The translations under genes were made by a program, and so were the position numbers. From positions 62,001 through 126,000 of the forward strand of contig JADKJB010000032.1 of the NCBI GenBank assembly GCA_016722525.1: 64,000 nucleotides of DNA, read 5' to 3'. This stretch comes from Bacteroidota bacterium (GTDB lineage: Bacteria; Bacteroidota; Bacteroidia; AKYH767-A; OLB10). Below the pieces are notes generated by a model. The model ran no database searches. It worked only from the letters and a program-made list of their open reading frames with translations, and was not told where the DNA came from. This document shows positions 20,201 through 30,568 of the stretch, piece after piece (the stretch's first letter is position 1; each line of letters opens with the position of its first letter).

Positions 20201-22260
20201 TGGCACCCCTGTTACTTTTAACGCCAGCGTGGTAAATGGTGGTCCCGTTCCTGCTTTTAACTGGCAAATAAATGGTGTGAATACAGGAACAAATTCGCCT
20301 GCTTTAACCATTGCAAATTTGGTGGATGGCGATTCTATCAAAGTGAGACTGGTTAGCAATGCCACATGTGCCAATCCGGTGGTTGTTTTTCGAATGTTAT
20401 TGTTGCTGATGTTTTGCCAATTCTTTCACCAGCAGTATCAATAAATTTATCTCCGTCAACGCCGGTTTGTGATGGTGATTTAATAACTGTATTCTCAAAT
20501 AGTGTCCATGGAGGTTCAAATCCTTCTTTTCAATGGTTTGTAAATAATCAGCCTTTCGGTTCTGGACAAGATTCACTCACTGCTGTATTTAATGATGGGG
20601 ATGTGATTAGTTTAGTTTTTACATCTTCCTATCAGTGCTTGACTAATCCTACCGATACTTCCAATATACTGACAACCGTTGTGTTGCCGAATCTTACTCC
20701 ATTAATTGCAATTACCGTGAACCCGCAGGGCCCTGTTTGCCCGGGTGATTTGCTCAATTTTAGTGCGAGCACTACCCATGCAGGAACCGCACCCGTGTAT
20801 CAATGGCTCCTGAATGGTGCTGCTGTTGGTGGGAATAATCCGTTCCTGAATTCATTCGGATTTGCTGATGGTGATATTATTGAAGTTATTTTAACTTCTT
20901 CCGAAACCTGTGTCACTTCTCCAAATGCTACTTCCAATAGTATCCCCGTGCAAATTAGTCCTAACATTACCCCTGATGTCAATATTGCTGTTGCTCCGTT
21001 AGGCCCCATTTGTGTCGGTGATTTATTGTCCTTTACTGCTACTTTTACAGGAGGCGGTTTGACACCCTCATTTAATTGGAGAGTGAATGGTGTGACCACC
21101 GGTTTAACTGGTAATACTTTTTCTTCCACCACGTTGCAAAACGGAGATAATGTTGACGTAGTAATGACCTCATCTGCTTTTTGTGCTTTGCCTGTTAGAG
21201 ATACTTCAAATCAAATTCCGGCAATAGTTAATCCATTACTCACACCAACTGTATTTATTTCCGCTAACCCATCCGGACAGTTTTGCGATGGAGCCGAAAT
21301 CACTTACAGTGCGAGTACCACTAATGGGGGATTATTTCCATCTTTTCAATGGCTTTTGAATGGGAATGGGGTAGGAGTAAATAGTGACACCCTGGTGTCT
21401 TCTTTGTTTTTGAATTCTGATACTTTACAAATACAGCTCACTTCATCCGAAACTTGCCTTGCTCTTAATCCGGTCTCATCCAATTTAATCATCATTGACC
21501 GTCTGCCTCCTCTGGATCCTTTTATTATTGCTCCTGATGAAATATGTGAGGGAAAAGAAGTGACATTGGAAGTTCAGGCCATTGGCGGTACCGGTGGTCC
21601 TTATTATTTTAATTGGGATAACGGTTTGGGACAAGGTACTTCTTATACATTTATTCTTGATCAAACAACAACATACACCGTAACAGTCTCTGATTCCTGC
21701 TCTACACCACGTGATGCTTCAAAAACTATAACGGTCAATTTATTACCTGAACCTGCTTTTGTCATTGAACCTCCACAGGCAACAATTTTGAACCCCTATT
21801 TTGACTTTATTGATGCTTCTGTAAATACAACCACCTGGCAATGGGATTTTGGAGATGGACAGTCAACTACTCTGCAAAATCCTTCACACACTTACCTGGA
21901 ACCCGGAACTTATGCAATTCAGTTAATTGCTACGAGTGAAAAGGGTGTGTGGACAGTACTAGTTCAGAACTCATTGTTGAAAATGTGGTGACATGGTATA
22001 TCCCTAATTCATTTACTCCCAATAATGATGGAACAAATGATGAATTTGGGCCAGTCGGATATTCTATTGAAGGTTACGAACTATCAGTTTTTGGCCGATG
22101 GGGACAAGCAGTTTTTGTGTCTTCAGGTAGTTTCGATAAATGGAATGGAAATGATGAAAGTGGCAAACCTTATCCTGAAGGTGTGTATGTTTACAAATTG
22201 AAAATAGTAAATGATCCGGCCAGGAAAGTCAGAACAGGGACCGTTACCATAATAAGATAA
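17237..22260 (+). pseudogene. Large repeat-rich T9SS cargo protein with gliding-motility-associated C-terminal domain; six frameshifts
   Basis: This is one protein of about 1,675 residues split by indels. The N-terminus has a hydrophobic leader (ISGLFLLLAFF) and then ATHLMGGSMTYEYQG, a head domain shared with the 34-kb giant gene. It continues through DADGDSL-type motifs, 11 tandem Ig-like repeats, one PKD domain (WQWDFGDGQSTT) and a CHU_C/T9SS type B tail (IPNSFTPNNDGTNDEF). Shifts lie near 17311 (one A lost), 18075-18080 (T7 to T6), 19290 (one G lost), 19929 (extra G), 20387 (T6 to T5) and 21945 (one T lost). Each is repaired by a single base and rejoins homologous sequence. The start is uncertain, and GTG at 17237 is the best in-frame choice. 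It is probably a cell-surface or adhesive protein. Confidence 0.8.
18530..21510 (+). repeat. 11 tandem Ig-like repeats of about 90 residues
   Basis: Units begin with a pattern like [VI]-x-I-x-x-N-P-x-G-P-x-C and contain T-x-G-G-x-x-P-x-[YF]-Q-W-x-[VL]-N-G followed by LxDGDxVxVxLTSS. Unit starts are near 18533, 18806, 19068, 19338, 19616, 19887, 20159, 20431, 20701, 20974 and 21247. The spacing is 262-278 bp (about 271 on average). Copies have diverged in DNA but keep the protein pattern. Confidence 0.85.
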
Positions 22261-22263
22261 TGC

Positions 22264-23552
22264 TTATTTCACCGGGCTCTTTGGAGTAACTATTCCTTTC
22301 GGTTCCGAAATGAATGACCTTCTGATTCCTCCACCTGCAAAATTTAATGGAAGTGGATTTAGTCTCACAATTTTTTTATCAGGAAACAGTTCTCCGAAAA
22401 TTTTTCCTACATTTTCATCTTTTAATTTTTCTGCATCAGTAAGTCTGTCATTATAGTATTCAGGAACTATAACAGTGTTATTGCAAATAAAAAAATTCAG
22501 GTAGGAAACAATAGGAGCCTGATAAATGATAGCGCCATTTTCAAAGCCCTGGAATCTTACTGTATCAACTGTTATGTCAGGTACTGAGTCTTCTTTCATA
22601 TGAAAGCGCATGGCTGGAACCGGGAGTGCTATGATGGTAAATGGTTGATCATTTTCATCTGTAACTTTTTGAGGTATTCCAGGTTTTCCGTAAGAATAAA
22701 AAAATCCCCTGACGTTACCGGATCGAAACGGCGCTCCATAGGATCTATCTGAGCAATCAGAATTGTAGTATCATTGGCAAACCTTACGTATTGATCGATG
22801 TGGCCATTCCCTCCAAAGCCAAAAATATTGGAGGCCTTGGCTCCCGGGTAAATTTTTTCCATGGAGGGTGAACTGCCCAGCCAAATGATCTTTTTTAATC
22901 CCAAGGCTCGTTTCATTTCTACCGTGATTGCAGGAAGATCGTACCCCGGATTTCTTTGTAAGATAGTTTCCATAAAACAGATGGCAACCCCGTTATTGTT
23001 TACTTCAATCATTCCATTTTCAATAACCAAATCAGAAACAACAGTCTTTAATTTCATTTTACCGGTTATTTCCCCGGCAAACTTACCCATCATGATGGAG
23101 TCTTTTATTGTTGTGTTTCTTGTCAGGCTTGTCGTAACACCATAGTTAGCCCATTTAAATCCCAAACGTGCAGGTTGATCATTTGCATCAAAAATAAACC
23201 ACGGCCCATGATCTCTTATAAATCCTTTGGCATTCGTATTCATGACTATTTTAATACGATTATAAGCAATACTGTCGTTTTTTAATTTTAAAAGAGCAAA
23301 ATCCCGGAGACTATCTGAAGAAAGAATTAGATGGACAGGCACTTCCAAAGAGAGTGCCTTGATAGCTTGTGTAATCACTGCTTGCATGGCTGTATCGGAG
23401 GGCCAGATGGTCCAAACTGCTTCCTGATTTTTCCACTCAGCTACAACATGGTTCGACTTCGATGCAACCGGTTTGTTTTGTATTTGAGCAATTGTTGCAA
23501 AGGACTGTAGCTGTATCACGAATAAAACTAATAAGAGCTTAAAATTATTCAT
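22264..23552 (-). CDS. Secreted agmatine-deiminase-family protein lacking the catalytic cysteine; frameshifted
   Basis: A signal peptide (LLLVLFVIQLQSFATIAQ) is followed by the porphyromonas-type deiminase fold: GFIRDHGPWF (Asp), DLVIENGMIEVNNNG, and FGGNGHIDQYVRF (His). The frame breaks at the A5 run (22666-22670 on the plus strand). Adding one A joins EYLKKVTDENDQPFT to the remainder, which has SYLNFFICNNTVIVPEYY and a GGGI loop. In active agmatine deiminases this loop is followed by His-Cys (GGGIHC). Here it reads GGGIRRSF, with Arg at both places and no indel nearby. If correct, the protein is not a normal deiminase. The span is about 429 codons, somewhat long for the family. It overlaps nothing and ends 3 bp after the giant gene on the other strand. 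Confidence 0.78.
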
Positions 23553-23608
23553 TGTATTTTTTTAATATTTAACTAATAATTATCTGAATAGTAAATAAAG
23601 GATGCACA

Positions 23609-24658
23609 CTAATTACTTACTGGATGAATAGTTTTTTTTAATCGTATCTTTTTAGACCAATTCATTGATGGAGCTTCAATCAGTTTGTAAAATATCCATG
23701 CAAATGCAATTGAAATAGCTATATAGACAAAAAACATAAGCACTTTTATTGGGTCACTTAAGTGAAACCCTGTTAGGTTTCGCAACAAAAACTCGGCAAC
23801 TACACCCGATACTTTGTGTGTGATGTATAAACTGAACGATATCATTCCCAAAAATGTTGTAATGGGATTATTTAATCTAACATAATTCATTGAAAGTATT
23901 GCCATCACAGATCCTGCTGCTCCATAAACACCCTGTTGCATGTAACAAGCTACGGTGGCCGCAAAGGAGGCATAAAGAAAGTAATTTTTACTAATCTGTT
24001 CTGTTTTATGTAAGAACAGCAGGATGCCTAGAATGAAAAATGAATTGTCTCTGAAAAACATAAATCGGTCATCATATAAAAAGTACGTGCAACTGATTCC
24101 CAAAAGTAAAAGTGATAAATACACCGGCTTTTTGGCTAGCGCCACTACTAATGGAAATAGGAAAGTAATTAGAATATAAAACTGAAACTCTACTTCAAGA
24201 GTCCAGTAGGCTTCAATATATTTTTCTATATCAAAAAGTTTATAGGAAAAGAATAAATTGGCCAGGACGCTTTTTAATGAAGTTCCGGGCCACGTCATTC
24301 CTTCAATAGGTCTGCCATTCAAGGCATAGCCTGCAAAATAAATACCCATCATCAAAAAAATTGCAATCCAGGCTGGTGGAATCATTCTGATCATTCTCTT
24401 TAGAAAAAATCTGCCCGCATCACCTATTTTGTACCCCGATTGATGCATTGATAAAGGTATAACATAACCCGAAATAAGGAAAAACATAGGAATACCTAAT
24501 TTGGCCCATTCGAAAAATGAACCCAGTGGATTTGGTTTAATAGTGGGTAAAGTGGAATTTGCAAAATGATAACAAACCACCCCCAGCGCTGCAATGCCTC
24601 TCAACAGTTCGATAATCTGAATATGATGCCTGCTGCTACCTTGATTTTTTATTGTCAT
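23609..24658 (-). CDS. Acyltransferase 3 family membrane protein (copy 1 of a tandem pair)
   Basis: This is a 349-residue integral membrane protein with about ten helices. The family motifs are an early helix with ELLRGIAALGVVCYHF (conserved Arg and His), then GIPMFFLISGYVIPLS, and YWTLEVEFQFYI. Acyltransferase-3 (OafA/NodX-like) proteins move acetyl or other acyl groups onto exported sugars such as O-antigen or exopolysaccharide. The adjacent upstream gene (24745-25797) is a close paralogue of nearly the same length, so this is a tandem duplication. There is no glycosyltransferase nearby to suggest the acceptor. The frame is intact and the start at 24658 precedes the first helix sensibly. 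Confidence 0.9.
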   Translation of the reverse strand: MTIKNQGSSRHHIQIIELLRGIAALGVVCYHFANSTLPTIKPNPLGSFFEWAKLGIPMFFLISGYVIPLSMHQSGYKIGDAGRFFLKRMIRMIPPAWIAIFLMMGIYFAGYALNGRPIEGMTWPGTSLKSVLANLFFSYKLFDIEKYIEAYWTLEVEFQFYILITFLFPLVVALAKKPVYLSLLLLGISCTYFLYDDRFMFFRDNSFFILGILLFLHKTEQISKNYFLYASFAATVACYMQQGVYGAAGSVMAILSMNYVRLNNPITTFLGMISFSLYITHKVSGVVAEFLLRNLTGFHLSDPIKVLMFFVYIAISIAFAWIFYKLIEAPSMNWSKKIRLKKTIHPVSN

Positions 24659-24744
24659 AATCCAATTGAATAAAAGTGATTCTTTTAATGGCTATCTTAA
24701 GAAGTGAATTTGTTTAATGGTGTTGTGTTGGTAGTTATTAACCC

Positions 24745-25797
24745 TCAATTATTTTTATACTTCGTGAGCTTTATTTTTTGAGCAAGTCTTAAGCTGGGCG
24801 TTTCAATCAATAAATAAAATATCCAGGCAAAAAGTATAGCTATTCCGGTATAAACTAGTACCATAACCACTTTTAAAGGTTCACTCACTTGTAACCCGGT
24901 TAAATTTCGCAAAATAAACTCAGCTGTTATACCCGCAAAATGATGGGTAATGTATAAACTGTATGAAATCTTTCCAAGAAATGTTGTGACCGGATTTGTA
25001 AACTGAACATAAGCAATAGTAAGAAATGTGATGATAGCGGCAAACGCATTTGGTAGTCCTTGTTGTGCGTAGCAAATTAACATCATTACAATAGTTGCAT
25101 AACCCATGTAACCCCTTTTAATATGACCTGTTTTATAAAGAAACAATAGTATGCCTAATAGAAAAAAGGAGTTGTTTTGAAAAAATAATATTCTATCGAA
25201 ATGAATCAAATAAGTTGCATTCACTGCCAATAAAATGGCTGTCAGCGCAAGCTCATTTTTGGCGTATTTTAGTAGTACCGGCAATAAAAAAGCAATGATT
25301 ACATAATATTGAAATTCGACCTCCAAAGTCCAGTAGACTTCATTATAAAGTCCTGTTCCTATTAATGAATACGAGAAAAATAAGTTTGCAATGGTTGCTT
25401 CAAATGAAATACCGGGCCATGGCATTCCTTCCACAGGTTTTCCGTTCATGGCTATTGCTCCATAATAAATTATAAATAGCAAAAGCACTGCTATCCATGC
25501 CGGAGGGCCAATTCTTATGAGTCGTTTGCCTATAAATTTGAACGCGTTTTTTATGTTGTAGCCTGAAGCATACATGGCATAGGGTATGATGAATCCTGAA
25601 ATAACAAAAAATACCTGAACACCCAATTTTCCCCATGAAAAAAAATCAGTTAATGCGTTAGGTTTGATAGTTGGAAGTGCTGATCCGGAGAAGTGAAACA
25701 AAACTACACTGAGAGCTGCAATGCCCCTAAGAAAATCCAAAATTTCTATGTGGGCGCTTCCCTTCTTCATCCGCTGTGCGGTTTCAGTCATATTCAT
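24745..25797 (-). CDS. Acyltransferase 3 family membrane protein (copy 2 of a tandem pair)
   Basis: This 350-residue protein follows the same order as its neighbour: ILDFLRGIAALSVVLFHFSGSALPTIKPN, then GVQVFFVISGFIIPYA, RIGPPAWIAVLLL, and YWTLEVEFQYYV. Even the loop ALPTIKPN corresponds to TLPTIKPN in the other copy, showing recent common origin. The two are 86 bp apart on the same strand, so they are probably cotranscribed, with this copy first. The role is inferred as O-acylation of a surface glycan. What differs is mostly in the middle helices, which could alter acceptor choice. There are no lesions. Confidence 0.9.
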   Translation of the reverse strand: MNMTETAQRMKKGSAHIEILDFLRGIAALSVVLFHFSGSALPTIKPNALTDFFSWGKLGVQVFFVISGFIIPYAMYASGYNIKNAFKFIGKRLIRIGPPAWIAVLLLFIIYYGAIAMNGKPVEGMPWPGISFEATIANLFFSYSLIGTGLYNEVYWTLEVEFQYYVIIAFLLPVLLKYAKNELALTAILLAVNATYLIHFDRILFFQNNSFFLLGILLFLYKTGHIKRGYMGYATIVMMLICYAQQGLPNAFAAIITFLTIAYVQFTNPVTTFLGKISYSLYITHHFAGITAEFILRNLTGLQVSEPLKVVMVLVYTGIAILFAWIFYLLIETPSLRLAQKIKLTKYKNN

Positions 25798-26195
25798 ATA
25801 TCTGCTTTTCTCTTCGAATGGAGGCTAAAGATAAAAATAATGCATGTTATTTTCGCAATATATTGATTTACATGTTTTTCTTATTCTATTTTATAGCCAG
25901 TTGTACTGGTTTTGCTGCAAAATAAGCTGACTATTGGAATCCGGATTGTATAAAACTACTTTTTAAATACCTTTCAAACCCTTTCTCTTTGGAGGATTTT
26001 TGTTCGTTTTTAGACTCTTGACGCATATTCAGCTTACTCCTGTGATAAATGTTAGCTAAAAATTAAGGTAATTTTCAGATATTGAGCCCCTGATTGGAAA
26101 TCGAAATCCAAAGAACTGCTTGAATCAAGTCCAAATAGACTTTTTGTTCAGCCTGATGAAGTATATTATTTATATTTACAGAATAAAAATCAAAT
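25798..26195. other. Intergenic region with divergent promoters, no gene seen
   Basis: This is AT-rich sequence between the minus-strand acyltransferase and the plus-strand YceI gene. It must hold promoters for both. I see no clear hairpin, repeat or coding frame. Confidence 0.4.
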
Positions 26196-26760
26196 ATGAT
26201 TGGTTTTTGGTAAGTTTTGTTTTACTCCCATTTTATCTTTTACTCCTTTTCAGGAAACAGGTAAACGAACTGTCTATAAAATCCAAACTGGCAAAATTAG
26301 TTTGACTTCAGAGGCCCCTTTGGAAGTTATTCGTGCTGAGAGTGTTGATTTAAGAGGTCTTATTGATACCACCAACAAAACTTTTGCTTTTACAGTTACG
26401 ATTCTGTCTTTCCACGGATTTAACGGCCCATTGCAAAAGGAACACTTTAATGAAAATTACATGGAAAGTGAAAAGTATCCTGTTGCAACTTTCATTGGTA
26501 AAATTATTGAGGAAATAGATTTTACAAAAACAGGAAAGTACGAAATACGTACTAAAGGTGTATTAAATATCCATGGTGTAAAACAAGAAAGGATTATTAA
26601 CAGCAAAATAGAAATTAGTAATAACAAAATGCAGATTCAATCCAAGTTCAAAATTACTATAGCAGACCATAATATCAGAATTCCAAAAGTGGTTTACCAG
26701 AAAATAGCGGCTGAAATAGATGCAGAAATTGAAGCAGTTTTGCTTCTCACAACTTATTAA
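26196..26760 (+). CDS. YceI-family protein (first copy), N-terminus frameshifted
   Basis: YceI proteins have a lipocalin-like barrel and bind polyisoprenoid-type lipids, usually in the periplasm. The core is clear: TVYKIQTGKISLTSEAPLEVIRAES, HGFNGPLQKEHFNENYMESEKYPVATF, KGVLNIHGVKQE, and IADHNIRIPK. The open core frame begins near 26200 without a good start. ATG at 26196 followed by a hydrophobic stretch (LVSFVLLPFYLLLL) in another frame looks like the real leader. Two T losses (near 26205 and 26250) would explain the split, but this N-terminal reconstruction is uncertain. It lies 8 bp before the histidine kinase gene, and a second YceI gene is at 32244. Confidence 0.8.
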
Positions 26761-26768
26761 TTAAAGAA

Positions 26769-29675
26769 ATGAACTATTTGAAGTTGTTTATTTATTTATT
26801 TATTTTCTTTTTTATTTCTTCTGTTCAGGCACAAGAGCCATTTTTCAGACAATTGCAAGTAACTGCTTCTTCGGCTAATCTCAAAATAAATTCAATCTGC
26901 CAGGATTCCCGTAAAATAATTTGGCTAGGAACAACGGAAGGTATTTATGAGTATAACGGTTATGGTTTTGATAAATTAGAGCTTTTAAAATCAATTGAAA
27001 ATGAAAACATCACTTTTATTGCTCCAATTCCAAACAAAGGAATTATAGCAGGAACAAAATCCGGAAAACTGTTTACTGTTTTAAACGATAAAATTGAATT
27101 ATTCCCTACCGGTGAGTTTTCTATAAAATCTGCTATCAGTGGTATTTGTTTTTCGGGAACAAATGAAATTTGGGTTTCAACTCTTGGAGATGGGATTTAT
27201 TGTTTTTTGAATAATAAAGTTGATCATTACACAACTTTGGATGGTTTAGGTGATGATTATGTTTACACTATTTTAAGCGATTCTTCCGGTCGTATTTGGT
27301 GTGGAAGTGATAGAGGCCTTTCGCTTTCACGAATTCATTCAGGAAAAATAAGCTTTAGGAACTTTGATGCATCTGATGGGTTACCCGATAATATTATTCG
27401 GCAATTGACAAATGGACCCGGACATACGATCGGAGTTGGAATGGAAGAAAAAGGTTTTTGTGTTTTTAATACTGACTTGTTAACTTTTACCTATCCCGAT
27501 GCGCTGAAAACATGGAAATATGGTTCGGTAAATAGTCTGATGGTGCTTGAAAATGAATTCTGGATTGGCACCGCAAAGTCAGGAATTATTGATTACGAAT
27601 TCAAAGGCTATAAAAGAGTGCGTCAATTTGCAAAAAATGAAGGTTTTGATGGTGTTAACCTGAGCTGCATGCTCAAAGATCATGAAGGTAATATTTGGAT
27701 CGGTGCCGGTAATGAACTTTATTTGTCTCCCGGAGAAAGTATTGAATTTAAGAAAACTCTCGAAGGTGTTGCTTTGAATAATATAAGAACTATTCTATGC
27801 GATAAGTATGATAATATTTGGTTTACCAATGACTCCGGTTTGTATTGCTACAATAAATCTAAACTACCAGGTACTCGTCTTTCTAAGCCATTGAAAGGAA
27901 CTAAATTTGACCAACTGGGTATTATCAGTATGTATGAGGACAGCTACGGATTTATCTGGATGGGTACTTTTGATTTTGGTGTACTTCGATTCAATCCTTT
28001 AAACGGATATTCAAAATTGTTTTCGGAAAAAGAAGGAATCATTAATTCGAATGTACTGTCTATTGATGGTGACGGTGCAACCGTTTGGTTTGCCACTTTG
28101 GGAGGAGTTTCTAAATGCACTTTAATGGATTCAACAATTTCAGGTATTACTGGTTTTGTTAACTTTAATGAGCAACAAGGACTTGGTAATAATTTTATTT
28201 ATAAGGTATATATTGATTATTTAAAAAGAGTTTGGTTTGCAACCGATGGCAATGGAATTACCTGTTTTGAAAATGGAAAATTTACTAATTACAGTGAAGA
28301 TCAGGGTCTGAAAAGCAGAATTATTTATTCTTTAACCGAAGATCATTTTGGAAATATTTGGTGCAGTTCAGCGTCGGATGGTATTTATCGCTTTGATGGA
28401 AAGTCGTTCAGAAATTTTAGTGTAGCTCAGGGGTTAAGTGATATCAATATTTCTGCATTAATAACAGATGAATCAGGAAATATTCTGGTCATAAATAACA
28501 AAGGTATCGACGCTATCGACCCTCGTAATTTTCAGATTATCACTTATGGCGAAGAAGTAGGCGTAACTAATATTGATCCTGATGTAAATGTAACCTCTGC
28601 CGATCAAAATGGCAATGTTTGGATGGGTACTCAAAAGGGAATTATTAAAGTGTCGTTGGAACAAATGGTTGGTGATAAAAAGCCGACATTGATACTTAAT
28701 AAAGTGCTCTGTTTTTTGGAAAATGTAGATACCTTGGTAACTAAAAAATTTGCTTATCACAGGAATCATATTTCTTTTGATTTCTGTGCAATTTGGTACA
28801 CCGATCCACAAAAAGTGAGCTACCAGTATAAATTAATAGGCTATAGTAATGAATGGATTACCACTCGTGATAGATTTATTACTTTCCCTAATCTCCGGCC
28901 AGGAAGTTATTCTTTTAACTTGAGAACTTCTATCAACGGAAATTTCTCCAATTCGGATGCTACATCTTTCAGTTTTTTAATTGCTAGTCCGTTCTGGCAA
29001 CAGCCATGGTTTATTGCCCTTTCCGTATTAACGTTTATTACTTCTCTTTATTTTTATTTGACTTATCGCGATCGTCGGGCTAAGTCCATAGAATTACTAA
29101 AAAAAGAAAAAATAGAATCACAATTTGAAATTCTGAAGAATCAGGTCAACCCCCACTTTTTATTCAATAGCTTTAATACTTTGATTACAGTGATTGAGGA
29201 TGATAAAGATATAGCTGTTGAGTATGTAAATAAATTATCGGATTTTTTTAGAAATATACTTGCCTACAGAGAAAAAGATCTCATTACCATCAAGGAGGAG
29301 TTGGAGTTGGTAGAGGCTTATGTTTTTCTTCAAAAGAAAAGATATGGTACTAATTTCAGTGTTCATATCGAGTTGCCGACCGAAATAAAAGAAAGTTTTC
29401 TTATCCCGCCTCTTTCTCTTCAAATAGTACTTGAAAATTGTTTTAAGCATAATGCAGTCTCTAAAGAGACGCCTTTACTGGTTGAAATATTTTTGGAAAA
29501 TAATACATATCTTGTGATCAAAAATAACCTTAATCCTAAATTAGTCAATGAGCCCTCCACAGGAATAGGACTTCAAAATTTAAAAAACAGATATATGCTA
29601 ATGGCAAAAACAGATTTAGTAATTAAACAAACTAGTACGCATTTCAGTGTAATGTTACCCTTAATCAAATTGTAG
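26769..29675 (+). CDS. Two-component propeller sensor histidine kinase (LytS-type, HisKA_5/PF06580)
   Basis: The 968-residue protein has a signal peptide, then about 600 residues of repeated propeller motifs (for example SICQDSRKIIWLGTTEGIYEY and LSDSSGRIWCGSDRGL). A Y_Y_Y domain follows (YQYKLIGYSNEWITT...NLRPGSYSF), then one helix (about 745-765). The kinase core has phospho-acceptor His796 in NPHFLFNSFNTL and an ATP-binding lid, GIGLQNLKNRY. The propeller faces the periplasm and the kinase the cytoplasm. It is followed after 10 bp by its LytTR regulator. Unlike SusR-type hybrids it has no receiver of its own. The signal is unknown, and the flanking YceI/haem-c genes are candidate targets. 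The frame is intact over 2.9 kb. Confidence 0.93.
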   Translation: MNYLKLFIYLFIFFFISSVQAQEPFFRQLQVTASSANLKINSICQDSRKIIWLGTTEGIYEYNGYGFDKLELLKSIENENITFIAPIPNKGIIAGTKSGKLFTVLNDKIELFPTGEFSIKSAISGICFSGTNEIWVSTLGDGIYCFLNNKVDHYTTLDGLGDDYVYTILSDSSGRIWCGSDRGLSLSRIHSGKISFRNFDASDGLPDNIIRQLTNGPGHTIGVGMEEKGFCVFNTDLLTFTYPDALKTWKYGSVNSLMVLENEFWIGTAKSGIIDYEFKGYKRVRQFAKNEGFDGVNLSCMLKDHEGNIWIGAGNELYLSPGESIEFKKTLEGVALNNIRTILCDKYDNIWFTNDSGLYCYNKSKLPGTRLSKPLKGTKFDQLGIISMYEDSYGFIWMGTFDFGVLRFNPLNGYSKLFSEKEGIINSNVLSIDGDGATVWFATLGGVSKCTLMDSTISGITGFVNFNEQQGLGNNFIYKVYIDYLKRVWFATDGNGITCFENGKFTNYSEDQGLKSRIIYSLTEDHFGNIWCSSASDGIYRFDGKSFRNFSVAQGLSDINISALITDESGNILVINNKGIDAIDPRNFQIITYGEEVGVTNIDPDVNVTSADQNGNVWMGTQKGIIKVSLEQMVGDKKPTLILNKVLCFLENVDTLVTKKFAYHRNHISFDFCAIWYTDPQKVSYQYKLIGYSNEWITTRDRFITFPNLRPGSYSFNLRTSINGNFSNSDATSFSFLIASPFWQQPWFIALSVLTFITSLYFYLTYRDRRAKSIELLKKEKIESQFEILKNQVNPHFLFNSFNTLITVIEDDKDIAVEYVNKLSDFFRNILAYREKDLITIKEELELVEAYVFLQKKRYGTNFSVHIELPTEIKESFLIPPLSLQIVLENCFKHNAVSKETPLLVEIFLENNTYLVIKNNLNPKLVNEPSTGIGLQNLKNRYMLMAKTDLVIKQTSTHFSVMLPLIKL

Positions 29676-29685
29676 TTTTAATCTT

Positions 29686-30455
29686 ATGAATTATCTGATC
29701 ATTGAAGATGAAGATCCGGCAGCTTTTACGACTTGAAAGGCTAATCAAAAAATTGATCCTACAGCAAAATGTTGATGCATCTGGTGTCAATTAAATCTGC
29801 AGTAAGTTGGTTATCAAAAAACGAACATCCCGATTTAATCCTGATGGATATTCAATTGGCTGATGGAAATAGTTTTGAAATATTTAAATCAATAGTGCCT
29901 AAATGCCCGGTGATTTTTATTACTGCTTATGATCAATTTGCATTGCAGGCTTTTAAATTTAATAGTATCGATTATTTACTTAAACCTGTTAAAAAGACGG
30001 AATTGGAACATGCATTAACTAAATTTAAGGAGCATGTTTCCTCAAGTAGGCCTAAAGAGGTTGCCGATCTCGAAAAACTGATTGATTTATTTAAGTCGAA
30101 ACATGAATACCAGAAAAGAATTATTATTCGATTTGCAGATAAAATTAAGGCTTTGGAAATTAAAGACATAGCTTATTTTTATACCGAAAATAAGGTCAAT
30201 TATCTGGCTACTTTTGATAACAAGACTTTTCCAATAGATCAGAATCTTGATGAAATTGAAGCAATCGTTGATCATGCCGTTTTTTTTAGAATAAACAGAC
30301 AGTTTATTGTCAATATTAATGCTATTAAAAATATGGTATCTTATTCTAAATCAAGGGTTAAGCTTGAGTTAAATCCGCATACGGATATGGAGACCATTGT
30401 AAGCACTGAGCGATCCCCAAATTTTAAAGGTTGGCTTACCGGATCGGTTTCTTAA
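29686..30455 (+). CDS. LytTR-family response regulator, frameshifted near the N-terminus
   Basis: A receiver domain (MNYLIIEDEDPAA start; phospho-acceptor Asp in DLILMDIQLADG; FITAYDQFALQAF; lysine in YLLKPVKK) is followed by a LytTR DNA-binding domain (IRFADKIKALEIKDIAYFYTENKVNYL...FFRINRQFIVNINAI). At least three indels lie between 29721 and 29772. After PAA the frame must shift to read RLERLIKK, then again for DPTAK, then again for LMHLVSIKS. The reading frame is open from 29769 onward. It pairs with the kinase just upstream. LytTR regulators bind two direct repeats near promoters, and I could not confidently locate such repeats in the following intergenic DNA. Confidence 0.87.
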
Positions 30456-30568
30456 ACCAATTATATTCCTGTTCAAACGGTACTTTTTCTCTTTCAGCTA
30501 CTTTGGTTTTTAAAAATTTTTAATCCGCACTATTTTTGTTGTATTAAAACTTAATAATAGACAAAGCG

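Noticed and set aside
18530..21510. CRISPR array or satellite DNA
   Set aside because: The 271-bp periodicity comes from protein repeats in one reading frame; there are no identical DNA repeats with spacers.
29769..30455. Stand-alone response regulator lacking its N-terminus
   Set aside because: The missing N-terminus (MNYLIIEDEDPAA) is encoded immediately upstream in another frame, so it is one frameshifted gene from 29686.
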